Counted from the first letter of the stretch, positions 17,712 to 26,325 are shown. The stretch: 34,707 nucleotides of DNA from Desulfobulbaceae bacterium (GCA_015489765.1 WFZC01000243.1:1-34707); one strand, 5' to 3'. Numbers and translations: made by a program. Notes: generated by a model from the sequence alone, not told the origin.

Positions 17712-18104
17712 ATGGAATCAATTATCAGGCTCGGCATTATCGGTGCCGGTGGTTTTGTCGGCGCGATTCTGCGCTATCTTGTCAGTGGCTGGGTCCAGTA
17801 TCGCAGCGGTTCTCTTATTTTTCCGTTTGGCACCATGTCGGTGAATATGATCGGCTGCCTGGTCATTGGTTTCATGACCTGGCTTGTCGAGAGCAGATCA
17901 ATGTTTTCTCCTGAACTTCGGTCATTTGTTCTCATCGGTCTGCTCGGCGCATTTACAACCTTCTCAACATTTGGCAATGAGACCCTGGGGTTGATTCGGG
18001 ACAACAGAATCGATCTTGCGCTCATAAATGGAGGGTTTCAGGTTATTGTCGGGGTCGGTATGGTCTGGCTTGGCCGTATCCTGGCAGCAAATATCTGGAG
18101 GTAA
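17712..18104 (+). CDS. crcB: Fluoride channel/exporter FluC (CrcB)
   Basis: 130-residue four-helix membrane protein carrying the FluC signatures GGFVGAILRY at the N-terminus, GTMSVNMIGC in helix 2 and GLLGAFTTFSTFGNET in helix 3 (the broken-helix sodium/phenylalanine-box region). It forms a dual-topology dimer that lets fluoride leave the cytoplasm. No clear Shine-Dalgarno sequence precedes the ATG. The 190-base leader holds an A/T-rich hairpin-like stretch (17668-17688) but nothing resembling the fluoride riboswitch consensus. The next gene starts two bases after its stop. Confidence 0.95.
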   Translation: MESIIRLGIIGAGGFVGAILRYLVSGWVQYRSGSLIFPFGTMSVNMIGCLVIGFMTWLVESRSMFSPELRSFVLIGLLGAFTTFSTFGNETLGLIRDNRIDLALINGGFQVIVGVGMVWLGRILAANIWR

Positions 18105-18106
18105 AA

Positions 18107-18454
18107 ATGAAACTTCCGCAGGAAGGCAGTCTGTTACGTATCATTATCGGGGAATCCAGTCGTTATCACGGCATGCATCTGTATGAGTGGATTGTCAACA
18201 AGGCCCGTGAATGCGGCATTGCCGGAGCAACGGTCACCCGCGGCATGATGGGGTACGGGGCCAGTTCCCGGATAAAAACAGCCTCGATCCTCTGTCTTTC
18301 CGAGGACCTGCCTGTTATCATCGAGCTGGTTGATGAACAGAACCTGCTCGAGGATTTTCTTGACCTGATCGATCCGGTCATCGGCGAGGGGCTGGTTACC
18401 ATGGAAAAGATGCATATTCGCCTGTACAGGCACAAGAAAAATAAGAAGAAATAA
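18107..18454 (+). CDS. DUF190 family protein
   Basis: 115-residue DUF190 protein, a ferredoxin-fold family related to PII signalling proteins and very often encoded beside crcB. Recognisable segments are SLLRIIIGESSRYHG at the start, ATVTRGMMGYG in the middle and EGLVTMEKMHIRLYRHKK at the end. GGAGG lies five bases before the ATG and only two bases separate it from crcB, so both are co-translated. A regulatory or accessory role for the fluoride channel is inferred from the pairing; its ligand is unknown. Confidence 0.9.
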   Translation: MKLPQEGSLLRIIIGESSRYHGMHLYEWIVNKARECGIAGATVTRGMMGYGASSRIKTASILCLSEDLPVIIELVDEQNLLEDFLDLIDPVIGEGLVTMEKMHIRLYRHKKNKKK

Positions 18455-18496
18455 AGAGCAGCTCTGCTTGTCGATAGATTTTGGAGGAGAACAAGG

Positions 18497-20221
18497 ATGG
18501 AGAAAAAAATAGTTATCATCGGCGCGGTTGCGGCCGGTCCCAAGGCGGCCTGTCATCTCAAACGTTTGAGGCCGGGCTGGGATGTCACCATGGTTGACCA
18601 GGACAGCCTGATTTCCTACGGCGGCTGTGGAATCCCCTATTATGTCTGTGGCGATGTCTCGGATGAGGCGGAATTACGCTCCACCAGCTTTCACATGGTG
18701 CGGGATGAAACGTTTTTCCGGCAGGCCAAGGGGGTGGAGGTCCTGACCAGGACCCGGGCCCTGGCCATTGACCGGAAGGAGAAGGTTGTGCGGGTGAAAA
18801 ACCTGGACAGCGGCGAGGAAAGGGAACTGGCCTATGACAAGCTGATGCTGGCCACCGGTGCCAGGCCGTTTGTCCTGCCCATTGCCGGCAGTGATCTGGA
18901 TGGAGTCTTTACCATTGCCAATTTGCACAAGGCCATTGAAATTAAAAAGCGGATCGCCGGCGGCAAGGTTTCCAGGGCCGTGGTTATCGGCGGCGGGGCC
19001 ATTGGCGTGGAAATGGCCGAGGCGCTGAAGGATCTCTGGGGCATTGAAACCACCTTGATTGAGTTCATGCCGCAGTTGTTGCCGAAAATCGTTGACTGGC
19101 AGTTTGCCGGTATGCTGAAAACGCATCTTGAGGAAAAGGATGTCACAGTGTTTATCAACGAGGGGGCAACGGCCATCCTCGGAGACGAAAAGGGGATGGT
19201 GATCGGGGTGCAGACGCCGAAAAGGACCTTGGATGCCGATCTGGTGATCATGGCCGCCGGTGTCAGGCCCCGCAGTGAACTTGCGGCCGAAGCCGGGCTC
19301 CTGGTGGCGCCCTGGGGTGGAATTATCGTCAACCAGCGCATGCAGACCAGTGATCCGGACATTTACGCGGCCGGTGACTGTGTCGCCCTGACCAATCTGG
19401 TCAGCGGCCGGGAAACCTATGCTCCCCTCGGATCACTTGCCAACCGGGAGGGCAGGGTGGCCGGGGACAACATGGCCGGGATTGCCAGCCGCTTTAAGGG
19501 GACCGTCGGTTCCTTTATCATGAAGGCCTTTGATCGCTGTATAGGGGCCACCGGATTGACCTACGAGGCGGCGCTGGCAGAAGGATTTGACGCTGATTAT
19601 GCCCTGACCGCACCGGCGGACCGGGCTCATTTTTTTCCGGGCGAGGCCATTGCCGTCTTTCAGCTGGTTTTTGACCGGACGAGCAGGAAGGTTCTCGGGT
19701 TGCAGGGTTTTGGCGTTATGAATGATGCCATCTCCGTCCGAATTGATGCCGCTGCCGTCATGATAACCGCCGGCGCTGTTATCGAGGACTTCCGGGATGC
19801 GGAGATGGCCTATGCGCCACCATTTTCCGCAGCCATTGATTCGATTAACGCCGCCGCATTTGTCGCCGATAATCTCTGTGCCGATCGTCTGCGCAAGCTT
19901 GACATGGACCGTTTCCTGGCCTGGATGGAAGATTTTTCCCTTGAGCCAGACTGGATGGCCCTGGATATCAGGCATCCCCTGGAAGCAGGCCCGTTTGTGG
20001 AAAAATTCGGCAAGGACCGCTGGCTGGCTATTCCCTACATCGAGGTACGCAAGCGATATGAGGAAATTCCGGAAGAGAGGACAATGATCATTCTCTGTGA
20101 TGCCGGTACCCGTTCCTATGAGGTACAGATTTTCCTTGACCATATCGGTAAAAACAATACCATGGTAGTAAGTGGTGGTTTTAATGTGATTCGGCGTCTT
20201 GGCGTGGACTGGCTGCCATAA
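18497..20221 (+). CDS. FAD-dependent CoA-disulfide reductase fused to rhodanese
   Basis: 574 residues. The N-terminal pyridine nucleotide-disulfide reductase part has the FAD-binding IIGAVAAGPKAA, the single-cysteine active site YGGCGIPYY (Cys44, the CoADR-type position), the NAD(P)-binding VVIGGGAIGVEMAE and IYAAGDCVALTN. A dimerisation domain follows, then a rhodanese domain from about residue 480 with active-site loop CDAGTRS (Cys534). This is the CoADR-Rhd/Npsr layout, acting on CoA-disulfide, CoA-persulfide or polysulfide with NAD(P)H. In a presumed sulfur-cycling anaerobe it would handle intracellular sulfane sulfur. GGAGGA precedes the ATG. It lies 42 nt after the DUF190 gene and could share its transcript. 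Confidence 0.9.
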   Translation: MEKKIVIIGAVAAGPKAACHLKRLRPGWDVTMVDQDSLISYGGCGIPYYVCGDVSDEAELRSTSFHMVRDETFFRQAKGVEVLTRTRALAIDRKEKVVRVKNLDSGEERELAYDKLMLATGARPFVLPIAGSDLDGVFTIANLHKAIEIKKRIAGGKVSRAVVIGGGAIGVEMAEALKDLWGIETTLIEFMPQLLPKIVDWQFAGMLKTHLEEKDVTVFINEGATAILGDEKGMVIGVQTPKRTLDADLVIMAAGVRPRSELAAEAGLLVAPWGGIIVNQRMQTSDPDIYAAGDCVALTNLVSGRETYAPLGSLANREGRVAGDNMAGIASRFKGTVGSFIMKAFDRCIGATGLTYEAALAEGFDADYALTAPADRAHFFPGEAIAVFQLVFDRTSRKVLGLQGFGVMNDAISVRIDAAAVMITAGAVIEDFRDAEMAYAPPFSAAIDSINAAAFVADNLCADRLRKLDMDRFLAWMEDFSLEPDWMALDIRHPLEAGPFVEKFGKDRWLAIPYIEVRKRYEEIPEERTMIILCDAGTRSYEVQIFLDHIGKNNTMVVSGGFNVIRRLGVDWLP

Positions 20222-20273
20222 CTGAGCAACAGAGTCCGGCGGTCGGAAATGCAATTGATGTGGAGAAGAATGA

Positions 20274-21905
20274 ATGGCGGAACTGAATGAAGAACATATG
20301 ATTGAGGAGATCAAGGCCAATATTGCAACCGGCGATTCGTTAAAGGCTCGGCTGGTCCTTGATCATCTCGGCAGTGTTGACAGAAAGACCCAGCATCGTC
20401 TTCTGTATGAACTTTCCCGGGCCGATGCCGACTTTGCCATCCCTCTTCTTAACCATGTGCTGACCACCTTCCCTGAGCTGGCAAAGGAATTGCCCGTTAT
20501 CCGGGAAACCCTTATTTCGCACCTGATTGCCTACCCGGATTTGCTGATTGACGGGCTCCGAAATCCTGTTATCCAGGATAAAACGATCCTGGTAGAAACG
20601 GCAGGGGAGTTGAAGCTTGAAGAGGCAACACCTGCACTGATTGATCTGCTTGGAGAAACCGAAGACGGTCATCTGTTGAAGCTGATTATCGAGACCCTTG
20701 GTCTTATCGGCGACCCGCAATGTATTAACACCCTGACCGATTATCTGTATGCTGCTGACCGGGAGTTGATCATTACGGCCATTCATGCCCTTGGGCAGGT
20801 AGGCACGCCCACGGCCATGCATCGGTTGGCGGAACGGATGGGCACAGACAATGAGCTTGACCTGTTGATTCTCGGTATATTTTCAGATGTACAGGACCAG
20901 GTTTCCCTGGAAAAGCTCAATGATACGCTGCGTTCCCATCATGCGCACATGCGCATTTATGCCAAGGATGAACTGATCCGGATCGGGGTGAAAGCAGTGC
21001 CGGTGCTGATCGAGAACCTGAAAGAGCATGATGATGATTTCCTCGTTCATACCCTGAACGTGCTTGGTGATATAGGTGATGAGAGCGCCATCATGCCTAT
21101 CCGCAAGCTGCTGGATACGGTACCGAAAAACGCCAATGTTCGTTTCGCCGCCTATGAGGCGCTGGCCCTGTTGCCGCTCCGTAAAGGGGCCTATACCCTG
21201 GCGGCCGGCTTGACCGACAAGGAGGACCATGTCTGTGTGGCAGCGGCCCGGGCCATTGATCGTAATTTTAATGAAATCCTTGCCGCAGGCATCAAGAATA
21301 TGATCCGCGGCAAGGACGATGAGGCCCGTCATATCGTCAAGATAATAACCAATGCCCAGGTCGATAATATCTTTTTAAGTCTTGCCGGTGAAGATTATTT
21401 TCAGGAAATGGCGCTGGACTATCTGCCCCACAGTCACAAGGACATACGGGACCACTACATTGCCCTGCTCCGGAAAAACGGGTTTGATGATTTTGCCGCC
21501 AGGGTGGCTGGAGAGGGAAAAGACAGCGGTGCAGCCAGGGCTAAGATATGCGCGGTTGATGATTCGAGAATGATCCTCAATATCTATAAGGCAACACTCC
21601 ATGAAATCGGTTTTGAGCCGGTCCTGTTTGAATTTCCCGCCGGGGCTCTGCAGTGGCTGGAAAAGGAAAAACCGAGCCTGGTGCTGACTGATTTGAATAT
21701 GCCGGAAATATCCGGCATTCAACTGACCCAGGGAATACGGAAAAAATATTCCGCGGAAGAATTACCGGTCATCATGGTGACGACCCAGAGTGATACCCAG
21801 GACCATGAGGCGGCTGAGGCTGCCGGCGTAAATGACATTTTGATCAAACCATTTAACGCCGAATCCTTAAAAGCAGCCATTGGCAAATATATTCCGGTTC
21901 CCTGA
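20274..21905 (+). CDS. HEAT-repeat protein with C-terminal receiver domain
   Basis: 543 residues. Residues about 1-415 consist of HEAT-like helical repeats (for example TPALIDLLGETEDGHLLKLI, ALGQVGTPTAMHRLAERMG and VPVLIENLKEHDDDFLVHTL). Residues about 420-543 are a receiver domain with AVDDSRM, phospho-acceptor Asp473 in LVLTDLNMPE, a Thr in VTTQSD and the Lys in LIKPF. Receiver at the C-terminus and a protein-interaction scaffold at the N-terminus is the reverse of a normal response regulator. It suggests phosphorylation-controlled binding to a protein partner. GGAG is nine bases before the ATG. It lies 52 nt after the CoA-disulfide reductase gene on the same strand. Confidence 0.88.
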   Translation: MAELNEEHMIEEIKANIATGDSLKARLVLDHLGSVDRKTQHRLLYELSRADADFAIPLLNHVLTTFPELAKELPVIRETLISHLIAYPDLLIDGLRNPVIQDKTILVETAGELKLEEATPALIDLLGETEDGHLLKLIIETLGLIGDPQCINTLTDYLYAADRELIITAIHALGQVGTPTAMHRLAERMGTDNELDLLILGIFSDVQDQVSLEKLNDTLRSHHAHMRIYAKDELIRIGVKAVPVLIENLKEHDDDFLVHTLNVLGDIGDESAIMPIRKLLDTVPKNANVRFAAYEALALLPLRKGAYTLAAGLTDKEDHVCVAAARAIDRNFNEILAAGIKNMIRGKDDEARHIVKIITNAQVDNIFLSLAGEDYFQEMALDYLPHSHKDIRDHYIALLRKNGFDDFAARVAGEGKDSGAARAKICAVDDSRMILNIYKATLHEIGFEPVLFEFPAGALQWLEKEKPSLVLTDLNMPEISGIQLTQGIRKKYSAEELPVIMVTTQSDTQDHEAAEAAGVNDILIKPFNAESLKAAIGKYIPVP

Positions 21906-21966
21906 GGGTTTCCAGAGAGATTGCCGGGACTGTATCGTGGTCATCCAAGGTTTGCAACCTGTCCCT

Positions 21967-22296
21967 TTAATGGGGCTCCTGGTCGTGTTCAATTTCTTTT
22001 TTTACCAGCCGGTCCAGGAAGCGGAGAGCCCTGTCGGATGGCTGATCAGAATTGATTTCACCAACTATTTGATCAATACCATTTGGCGACGTTGCATCCC
22101 ATATGCGCAAAAGGTATTGTTCCATCATAGGCCCGATCATTCGGAGCTGGGCCAGCTCTGTTGCATAGCAGGCCAATGCGGGTTTGTTTTTAAATATCTG
22201 GAGCAGGCGATATTGCAACCGCCCAGGTTATTCCTGCAGAATCTGGGCTGAAACGCTCAGCCATTGCTTGGTTTCTCTTCTGTTCCCTGGTTGCAT
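21967..22296 (-). pseudogene. Small gene interrupted by an in-frame TAA
   Basis: On the minus strand an ATG at 22296 lies eight bases after GGAGG and opens a frame (MQPGNRRETKQW...) of 22 codons that ends in TAA at 22228-22230. The same frame continues without further stops to 21967, giving 86 more residues (…LAQLRMIGPMMEQYLLRIWD…KKEIEHDQEPH). The downstream part alone can only start at a TTG with no ribosome site. One point change would restore a helical protein of about 109 residues. It may be a recently killed gene, an assembly error, or two short peptides. I do not recognise the family. It converges on the HEAT-receiver gene. Confidence 0.5.
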
Positions 22297-22487
22297 AATT
22301 CTTTCCTCCCCCTGTGTCATTCCGAGCTCTCCCGGGCAGAGTATACAAAACACAAAATACACTGTTACACTCTCACTATATCATGGGGGTCTTACATTTT
22401 TCTGACATTGGAGAAGGGGGATTAAAAAAAATCTGCGGAAAGAAGATATGGGCTAATTTTGGGAGGTTAATCCGGCGGAAAAAGTGA

Positions 22488-23285
22488 TCATGATCGGGAA
22501 AACATGGACTGGAACCAATGCGGGAGCCGCTCAAAAAAGCGTCCCACCTGCGCGGGATGGTGGGCATCGGAGCCGACGACCAGGGGAATGGCAAGCTGGA
22601 TGGCCCGTTTTGTTATTTGGGAACAGGGATGAGGCTGGCCACGAATGGCAAAACCGGCCGTGTTCACCTCAAGTGCCACTCCTTTTGTCCGCATACGTTC
22701 AAGCAGGGTGTCAATCAGGTCCAGGTGGTGGCCATTTAATTGAAATGCGGGAACATGACGCATGACAGCGTCAAGATGACAGATTTTATCGCAGGTAATA
22801 TGGTCAAGGGCCTGAATCAGGCCGCGGAAATAATCTTCGGCAACCCTGTCAAGGCCCCTTGCCTGCAAGGCGGAAATATGCTCCCGGTTACGGCCTACCA
22901 TGGTATAGTGCATTCCAGCCATCGGATAAAAATGATAGGACAGGCCGATTGTGTCCCAGGGATACCGGGCAAGGGTATGCTGCAGGTCTTCTATTGCCTG
23001 GGGATTGTATCCCGCCTCCACCCCGATTCCGATCTTCAGGCGGCCGCGGTACTTCTTCTGCAGCCGCCTCCCCTGGCGGAAGTATTCGGCAAAGTCATCC
23101 GGGTCCAGCCAGCTTTGTCGCCGGCTGTGAATATCTACCTCAAGATGTTCAAGGAAGATGATTTTGCGTAATCCGGCATCCAGGGCGGCTTTAACATAGT
23201 CTTCCATGGCTCCTTCGGCATGTCTACATAACCGGGTGTGTATATGTCCGTCGATGGCAAGATCGACGCTGAAGGGGTGGGACAT
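22488..23285 (-). CDS. PHP-family phosphatase, histidinol-phosphatase (HisJ/HisK)-like
   Basis: 265-residue PHP-domain metal-dependent phosphoesterase. The metal-binding ligands are visible in order: GHIHTRLCRHAEG near the N-terminus, EHLEV, GIGVEAGY, LSYHFYP, CHLDAV, LEVNTAG and SDAHHP. These match the trinuclear metal site of HisK/HisJ histidinol-phosphate phosphatases. Histidine biosynthesis is the best-known role, though no other his gene is nearby and PHP enzymes also hydrolyse other phosphoesters. Its start lies 12 bases after the stop of the upstream small gene. No good Shine-Dalgarno sequence is seen before the ATG, consistent with coupling to that gene. Confidence 0.85.
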   Translation of the reverse strand: MSHPFSVDLAIDGHIHTRLCRHAEGAMEDYVKAALDAGLRKIIFLEHLEVDIHSRRQSWLDPDDFAEYFRQGRRLQKKYRGRLKIGIGVEAGYNPQAIEDLQHTLARYPWDTIGLSYHFYPMAGMHYTMVGRNREHISALQARGLDRVAEDYFRGLIQALDHITCDKICHLDAVMRHVPAFQLNGHHLDLIDTLLERMRTKGVALEVNTAGFAIRGQPHPCSQITKRAIQLAIPLVVGSDAHHPAQVGRFFERLPHWFQSMFSRS

Positions 23286-23297
23286 GCAGGACTGATA

Positions 23298-23498
23298 TTA
23301 TGCATTTCCCTTTGGGAAAAAATGGACGACACCATCGATATCGGAAGTATCACAGACCTCGCCGATTTCCATCTCCAGGTCAAATATCTCTTCAAAACTA
23401 CTTTGCATGTTGACGGCCAGGGTGGGGCCATCGGGAAGGTGATATATAAGGGTCTCCACCTTACTGAAATCTATGGTTGGAGTGAATATTTTTTTCAT
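23298..23498 (-). CDS. Small conserved-looking acidic protein, function unknown
   Basis: 66 residues starting MKKIFTPTIDF and ending VVHFFPKGNA, acidic, with no membrane segment or recognisable motif. The frame is open upstream to 23570, but that part is not protein-like and the ATG at 23498 is the natural start, although no clear ribosome site is seen. Only 12 bases separate it from the PHP phosphatase, so they probably form a two-gene operon. Confidence 0.5.
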   Translation of the reverse strand: MKKIFTPTIDFSKVETLIYHLPDGPTLAVNMQSSFEEIFDLEMEIGEVCDTSDIDGVVHFFPKGNA

Positions 23499-23828
23499 TG
23501 CGCAAATATATATGCAAATCACAGCGGCAGAACAAATATGTCGCCATTGGCGGTGTTTGATCCGGTACAACGTTTGTGGCTTATCCTCAATTACGTTCGC
23601 TGTGAAGATTTTTTAATATGACGGGTTGTTCTATTTTGTTGAATATACTATTTTTTTTGTATTACGTTTCCGGGTTTGTCTTGCCATTTTTATTTTGTTG
23701 GTATGATCATCAATTTATAGGCATTTTTTGCGGAAAGTGCAAGTCGGCTTTTGTTTCATCGGTTCGTGACAGGCGGTATTGATTTTGCTGCGGGGGCTAA
23801 GAAAAAACAGTGATTCATTGCTTTGGGT

Positions 23829-23856
23829 TTGACACGTTGAGCTGTGATGGTAATAT
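23829..23856 (+). promoter_or_regulatory. Sigma-70-like promoter of the YkgJ-type gene
   Basis: TTGACA (23829-23834) and TAATAT (23851-23856) are 16 bases apart, giving a near-consensus promoter with a leader of about 110 bases before the ATG at 23974, which has GAAGAGGT as ribosome site. It lies in the A/T-rich gene-free stretch 23499-23973, where nothing else was recognised. Confidence 0.6.
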
Positions 23857-23973
23857 AGAAAATTCATGTCTGGACAGCCGCAATGACCCTGTTTGCTATA
23901 TCGTGTTGATATATTTGAAAATAAACAGAAAGTTTAATCACATAATCCCGGCATCGGGAAGAGGTAGATTGTA

Positions 23974-24930
23974 ATGAGCAAGGATAAGCATCTTGACGAC
24001 AAGTCGGATTTTATAAAAAATACGGATAAAAATCCATCCCACATCCAACCGGAGAAACTGACGCTGGATTCACCGCTTCAGTTTGAGTGCCATCCCGGAG
24101 TACCCTGTTTTACCGCCTGTTGTCACAATATCAAAATAGTGCTCACTCCCTATGATATTCTCATCCTGTCCCGCCGCCTTGGAATTCCGGCCCATGAATT
24201 TGTTACTAACTACACCGAACCGACCTATCTGGAAAAGACCGATATGCCCGGTGTCCAGATCAAATTGACCGAGGATAAAAAGGCCTGTCCTTTTGTCACA
24301 CCTGATGGGTGTACCGTGTACAGTGACCGGCCAACAGCCTGCCGGTATTATCCGGTTGGCATGGCCGATTTCCATGAGGGCGGAACCAATGACGCTGCCG
24401 AGGAAAAATTTTTCTTCCTGGTGAAAGAACCGCACTGCAAGGGTTTTGAAGAGCCCAAGCGTTGGACTATCCGTGAATGGCGGGCGGACCAGGGCGTTGA
24501 AGAACGGGACGAATACAATAAAGAGTGGCTGCGTCTTGTCATGCGGCGCAAATCATTTGGCTACCAGGCAAGCCTGTCCGAGGCGGCCAAACGCATGTTT
24601 TTTATGGCCTCGACCGATCTTGACAGTTTTCGGCGTTTTGTCTTTGAAAGTTCATTTCTTGAGACCTACGAGGTCGATGAGGAGACCATCGAAAAGATCA
24701 GAAATGATGATATTGAGCTGATGCAATTTTCTTTCACCTATTTGGCAAATACCCTTTTTGGCGCTGAGGGCATGAATATCAAAAAGGAAAAGATCAAAGA
24801 AAAGGTAAAAGAAATCAAGGCCCGCCAGGACGAGGCCTTGAAAAAGGCGGAACAGGAGTATCTTGAGCTCAAGGCGGAGCGTGACCGGTTGCGGAAGGAG
24901 GCGGAAGAAAGGAAAAAGGCCAACAAGTAA
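23974..24930 (+). CDS. YkgJ-family cysteine cluster protein with C-terminal coiled coil
   Basis: 318 residues. The N-terminal domain holds the CxxxCC-type zinc/iron-chelating cluster of the YkgJ family: CHPGVPCFTACCHN (Cys39, 45, 49 and 50) and later KKACPFVTPDGCTVY with RPTACRYYPVG. From about residue 265 the chain becomes a charged coiled coil (repeating KEK/EAEE pattern) ending in a Lys-rich tail, an addition to the plain YkgJ fold. The biochemical role of the family is not settled; metal-site proteins linked to oxidoreductases or flagellar functions have been suggested. Single-gene unit with its own promoter and terminator. Confidence 0.85.
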   Translation: MSKDKHLDDKSDFIKNTDKNPSHIQPEKLTLDSPLQFECHPGVPCFTACCHNIKIVLTPYDILILSRRLGIPAHEFVTNYTEPTYLEKTDMPGVQIKLTEDKKACPFVTPDGCTVYSDRPTACRYYPVGMADFHEGGTNDAAEEKFFFLVKEPHCKGFEEPKRWTIREWRADQGVEERDEYNKEWLRLVMRRKSFGYQASLSEAAKRMFFMASTDLDSFRRFVFESSFLETYEVDEETIEKIRNDDIELMQFSFTYLANTLFGAEGMNIKKEKIKEKVKEIKARQDEALKKAEQEYLELKAERDRLRKEAEERKKANK

Positions 24931-25006
24931 ACGACGGCCGCGGCAAAGCAAGTTTTATCCCTGGAGGTAACGGTTCTCTTTGTCGGCGTTGCCGCAATAT
25001 GAAAGC

Positions 25007-25044
25007 GGGGACCCATGCCAGGCATGGTGTCCCCGTTTCTGTTT
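25007..25044 (+). terminator. Rho-independent terminator after the YkgJ-type gene
   Basis: GGGGAC-CCATGCC pairs with GGCATGG-T-GTCCCC around a very small loop (25007-25034), followed by GTTTCTGTTT. The hairpin begins 76 bases after the stop codon. Confidence 0.7.
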
Positions 25045-25069
25045 CAGGAGAATCGAACTCGGCCAACCG

Positions 25070-25223
25070 TAACTTCTCAATAACTGATGGTAAGTTGCTG
25101 CTAATTATATGGATTCCGGCCAACAACCTGCCGGAATGACCCCGTTGCAGGCAATTCAGAGCGTCATCCCCGCAGTCTGTTGGGCGGGGATCCAGACTTA
25201 TATGACCACTTATTGAGAAGTTA
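25070..25223. mobile_element. 154 bp MITE-like element with terminal inverted repeats and 10 bp target duplication
   Basis: The element starts TAACTTCTCAATAA (25070-25083) and ends with the exact reverse complement TTATTGAGAAGTTA (25210-25223). The 10-base sequence CGGCCAACCG stands directly outside both ends (25060-25069 and 25224-25233), as expected for a target-site duplication. Inside are two hairpins in opposite orientation, ATTCCGGC/GCCGGAAT (25113-25137) and ATCCCCGC/GCGGGGAT (25166-25191), resembling the widespread GTCATCCC...GGGGATCC-type bacterial repeat. There is no coding capacity, so movement would need a transposase supplied elsewhere. It explains most of the 329-base gap 24931-25259. 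Confidence 0.8.
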
Positions 25224-25259
25224 CGGCCAACCGATCCAACTGCTTGTTTTTGTCTACGC

Positions 25260-25748
25260 TTATCCTGATACCCCGAGCAGGTCGGCCAGTTCCTGCAGGG
25301 CCTTTTTTTCTTTGTCGCTTACCCTGGTGCCGCCAAAACCGAGAAACCCACCCTCTTTGGCCGCCTCGGCGGTTTTCACCCCCAGTTCATAGAGCCAGTT
25401 TTTTATTTCATCGGCCTCTTCAGGGGTAGCCTTCTCAGCCAGCAACCGGACAACCTTTTCCAGGGCTGTACGGGCTGTTTGTTGCATGGCTTCCAGGTCC
25501 TTTTTATCAAACTTCAGACGTGCCTGTTTGACCATGTCCTTGTCTTTGAAATCTGCCAGCAGGGATGTCAACAGTTCACTGTTATGTTCTTTTTCCCTGC
25601 TGATAATGCCTGCTGAGACAGCAAGGGCCTCTTTCATGCTGCCAATGACAAAGTTCGGATCCGCCATCATGATATACATGCCGGCCGCAGTCGGCGCCTG
25701 CAGCAAACTGGTCCATTCCTCGTCTGTAAAGTCGGCTTTCGTTGTCAT
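25260..25748 (-). CDS. Conserved small helical protein of unknown function
   Basis: 162 residues, predicted to be almost all helical and soluble, beginning MTTKADFTDEEWTSLLQAP and including MYIMMADPNFVIGSMKEALA. No catalytic motif is seen. The frame is open further upstream, but the ATG at 25748 follows GGAGGG at a good distance. It is the last gene of the minus-strand HU-to-Kbp run, 85 nt after Kbp, and the MITE-like element lies just beyond its end. Function unknown; context suggests a stress or envelope role. Confidence 0.7.
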   Translation of the reverse strand: MTTKADFTDEEWTSLLQAPTAAGMYIMMADPNFVIGSMKEALAVSAGIISREKEHNSELLTSLLADFKDKDMVKQARLKFDKKDLEAMQQTARTALEKVVRLLAEKATPEEADEIKNWLYELGVKTAEAAKEGGFLGFGGTRVSDKEKKALQELADLLGVSG

Positions 25749-25833
25749 CGCTCTGTGTCCCTCCTTGGAGTTTTGCAAAATAGGGCTACGCATGTTTTAT
25801 GAGCAACCGGTTGATTTCCTTATGATTGTGAAA

Positions 25834-26265
25834 TCAGTCAACAGGGATACGGATTTTCTGGCCGACATAAATCTTGTCCGGATCCTTGATCACCTCCCGG
25901 TTTGCCTCGAAAATACGCATATAGGCCGACCCGTCGCCATAAAATTTTTTGGCAATTCCCGATAGGGTATCGCCGGAGACTATTTCATAGTATTCCACCT
26001 TGACCTCGGCAACCGGGGCTGTGACGGCATCATATTTGACCTCGCTTATTCCATCGACATTACCGGCCATCAGTACCGCCTTTTCCAGGGCCTCCCGGCT
26101 GTCGGCTTCACCACTAAGAGAGGCAACCCCATCAATAACAGTAACCTTCAGATTGTTAACCCCCGGATTATCTTCCTCGATATAGGTGGCTATTTTTTCC
26201 GATGCCTCTTCTTCCCTGTGAAAGAGTTTTTTACCAATATTTTTTGCAAAGCTTAAAAGTCCCAT
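25834..26265 (-). CDS. kbp: Kbp/YgaU-like BON and LysM domain protein
   Basis: 143 residues with a BON domain (about 20-88) followed by a LysM domain (about 92-142: YYEIVSGDTLSGIAKKFYGD ... IFEANREVIKDPDKIYVGQK). The start MGLLSFAKNIGKKLF and the order match Escherichia coli Kbp (YgaU), a cytoplasmic potassium-binding protein needed under high external potassium. No signal peptide is present, in agreement. GGAG lies seven bases before the ATG. The family match is clear; potassium sensing here is inferred. Confidence 0.9.
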   Translation of the reverse strand: MGLLSFAKNIGKKLFHREEEASEKIATYIEEDNPGVNNLKVTVIDGVASLSGEADSREALEKAVLMAGNVDGISEVKYDAVTAPVAEVKVEYYEIVSGDTLSGIAKKFYGDGSAYMRIFEANREVIKDPDKIYVGQKIRIPVD

Positions 26266-26325
26266 TTTTTTCTCCGTTGAGCTGATATAGTTACATCATT
26301 GTGATACCTTGTTTGTCCGTTTAGG

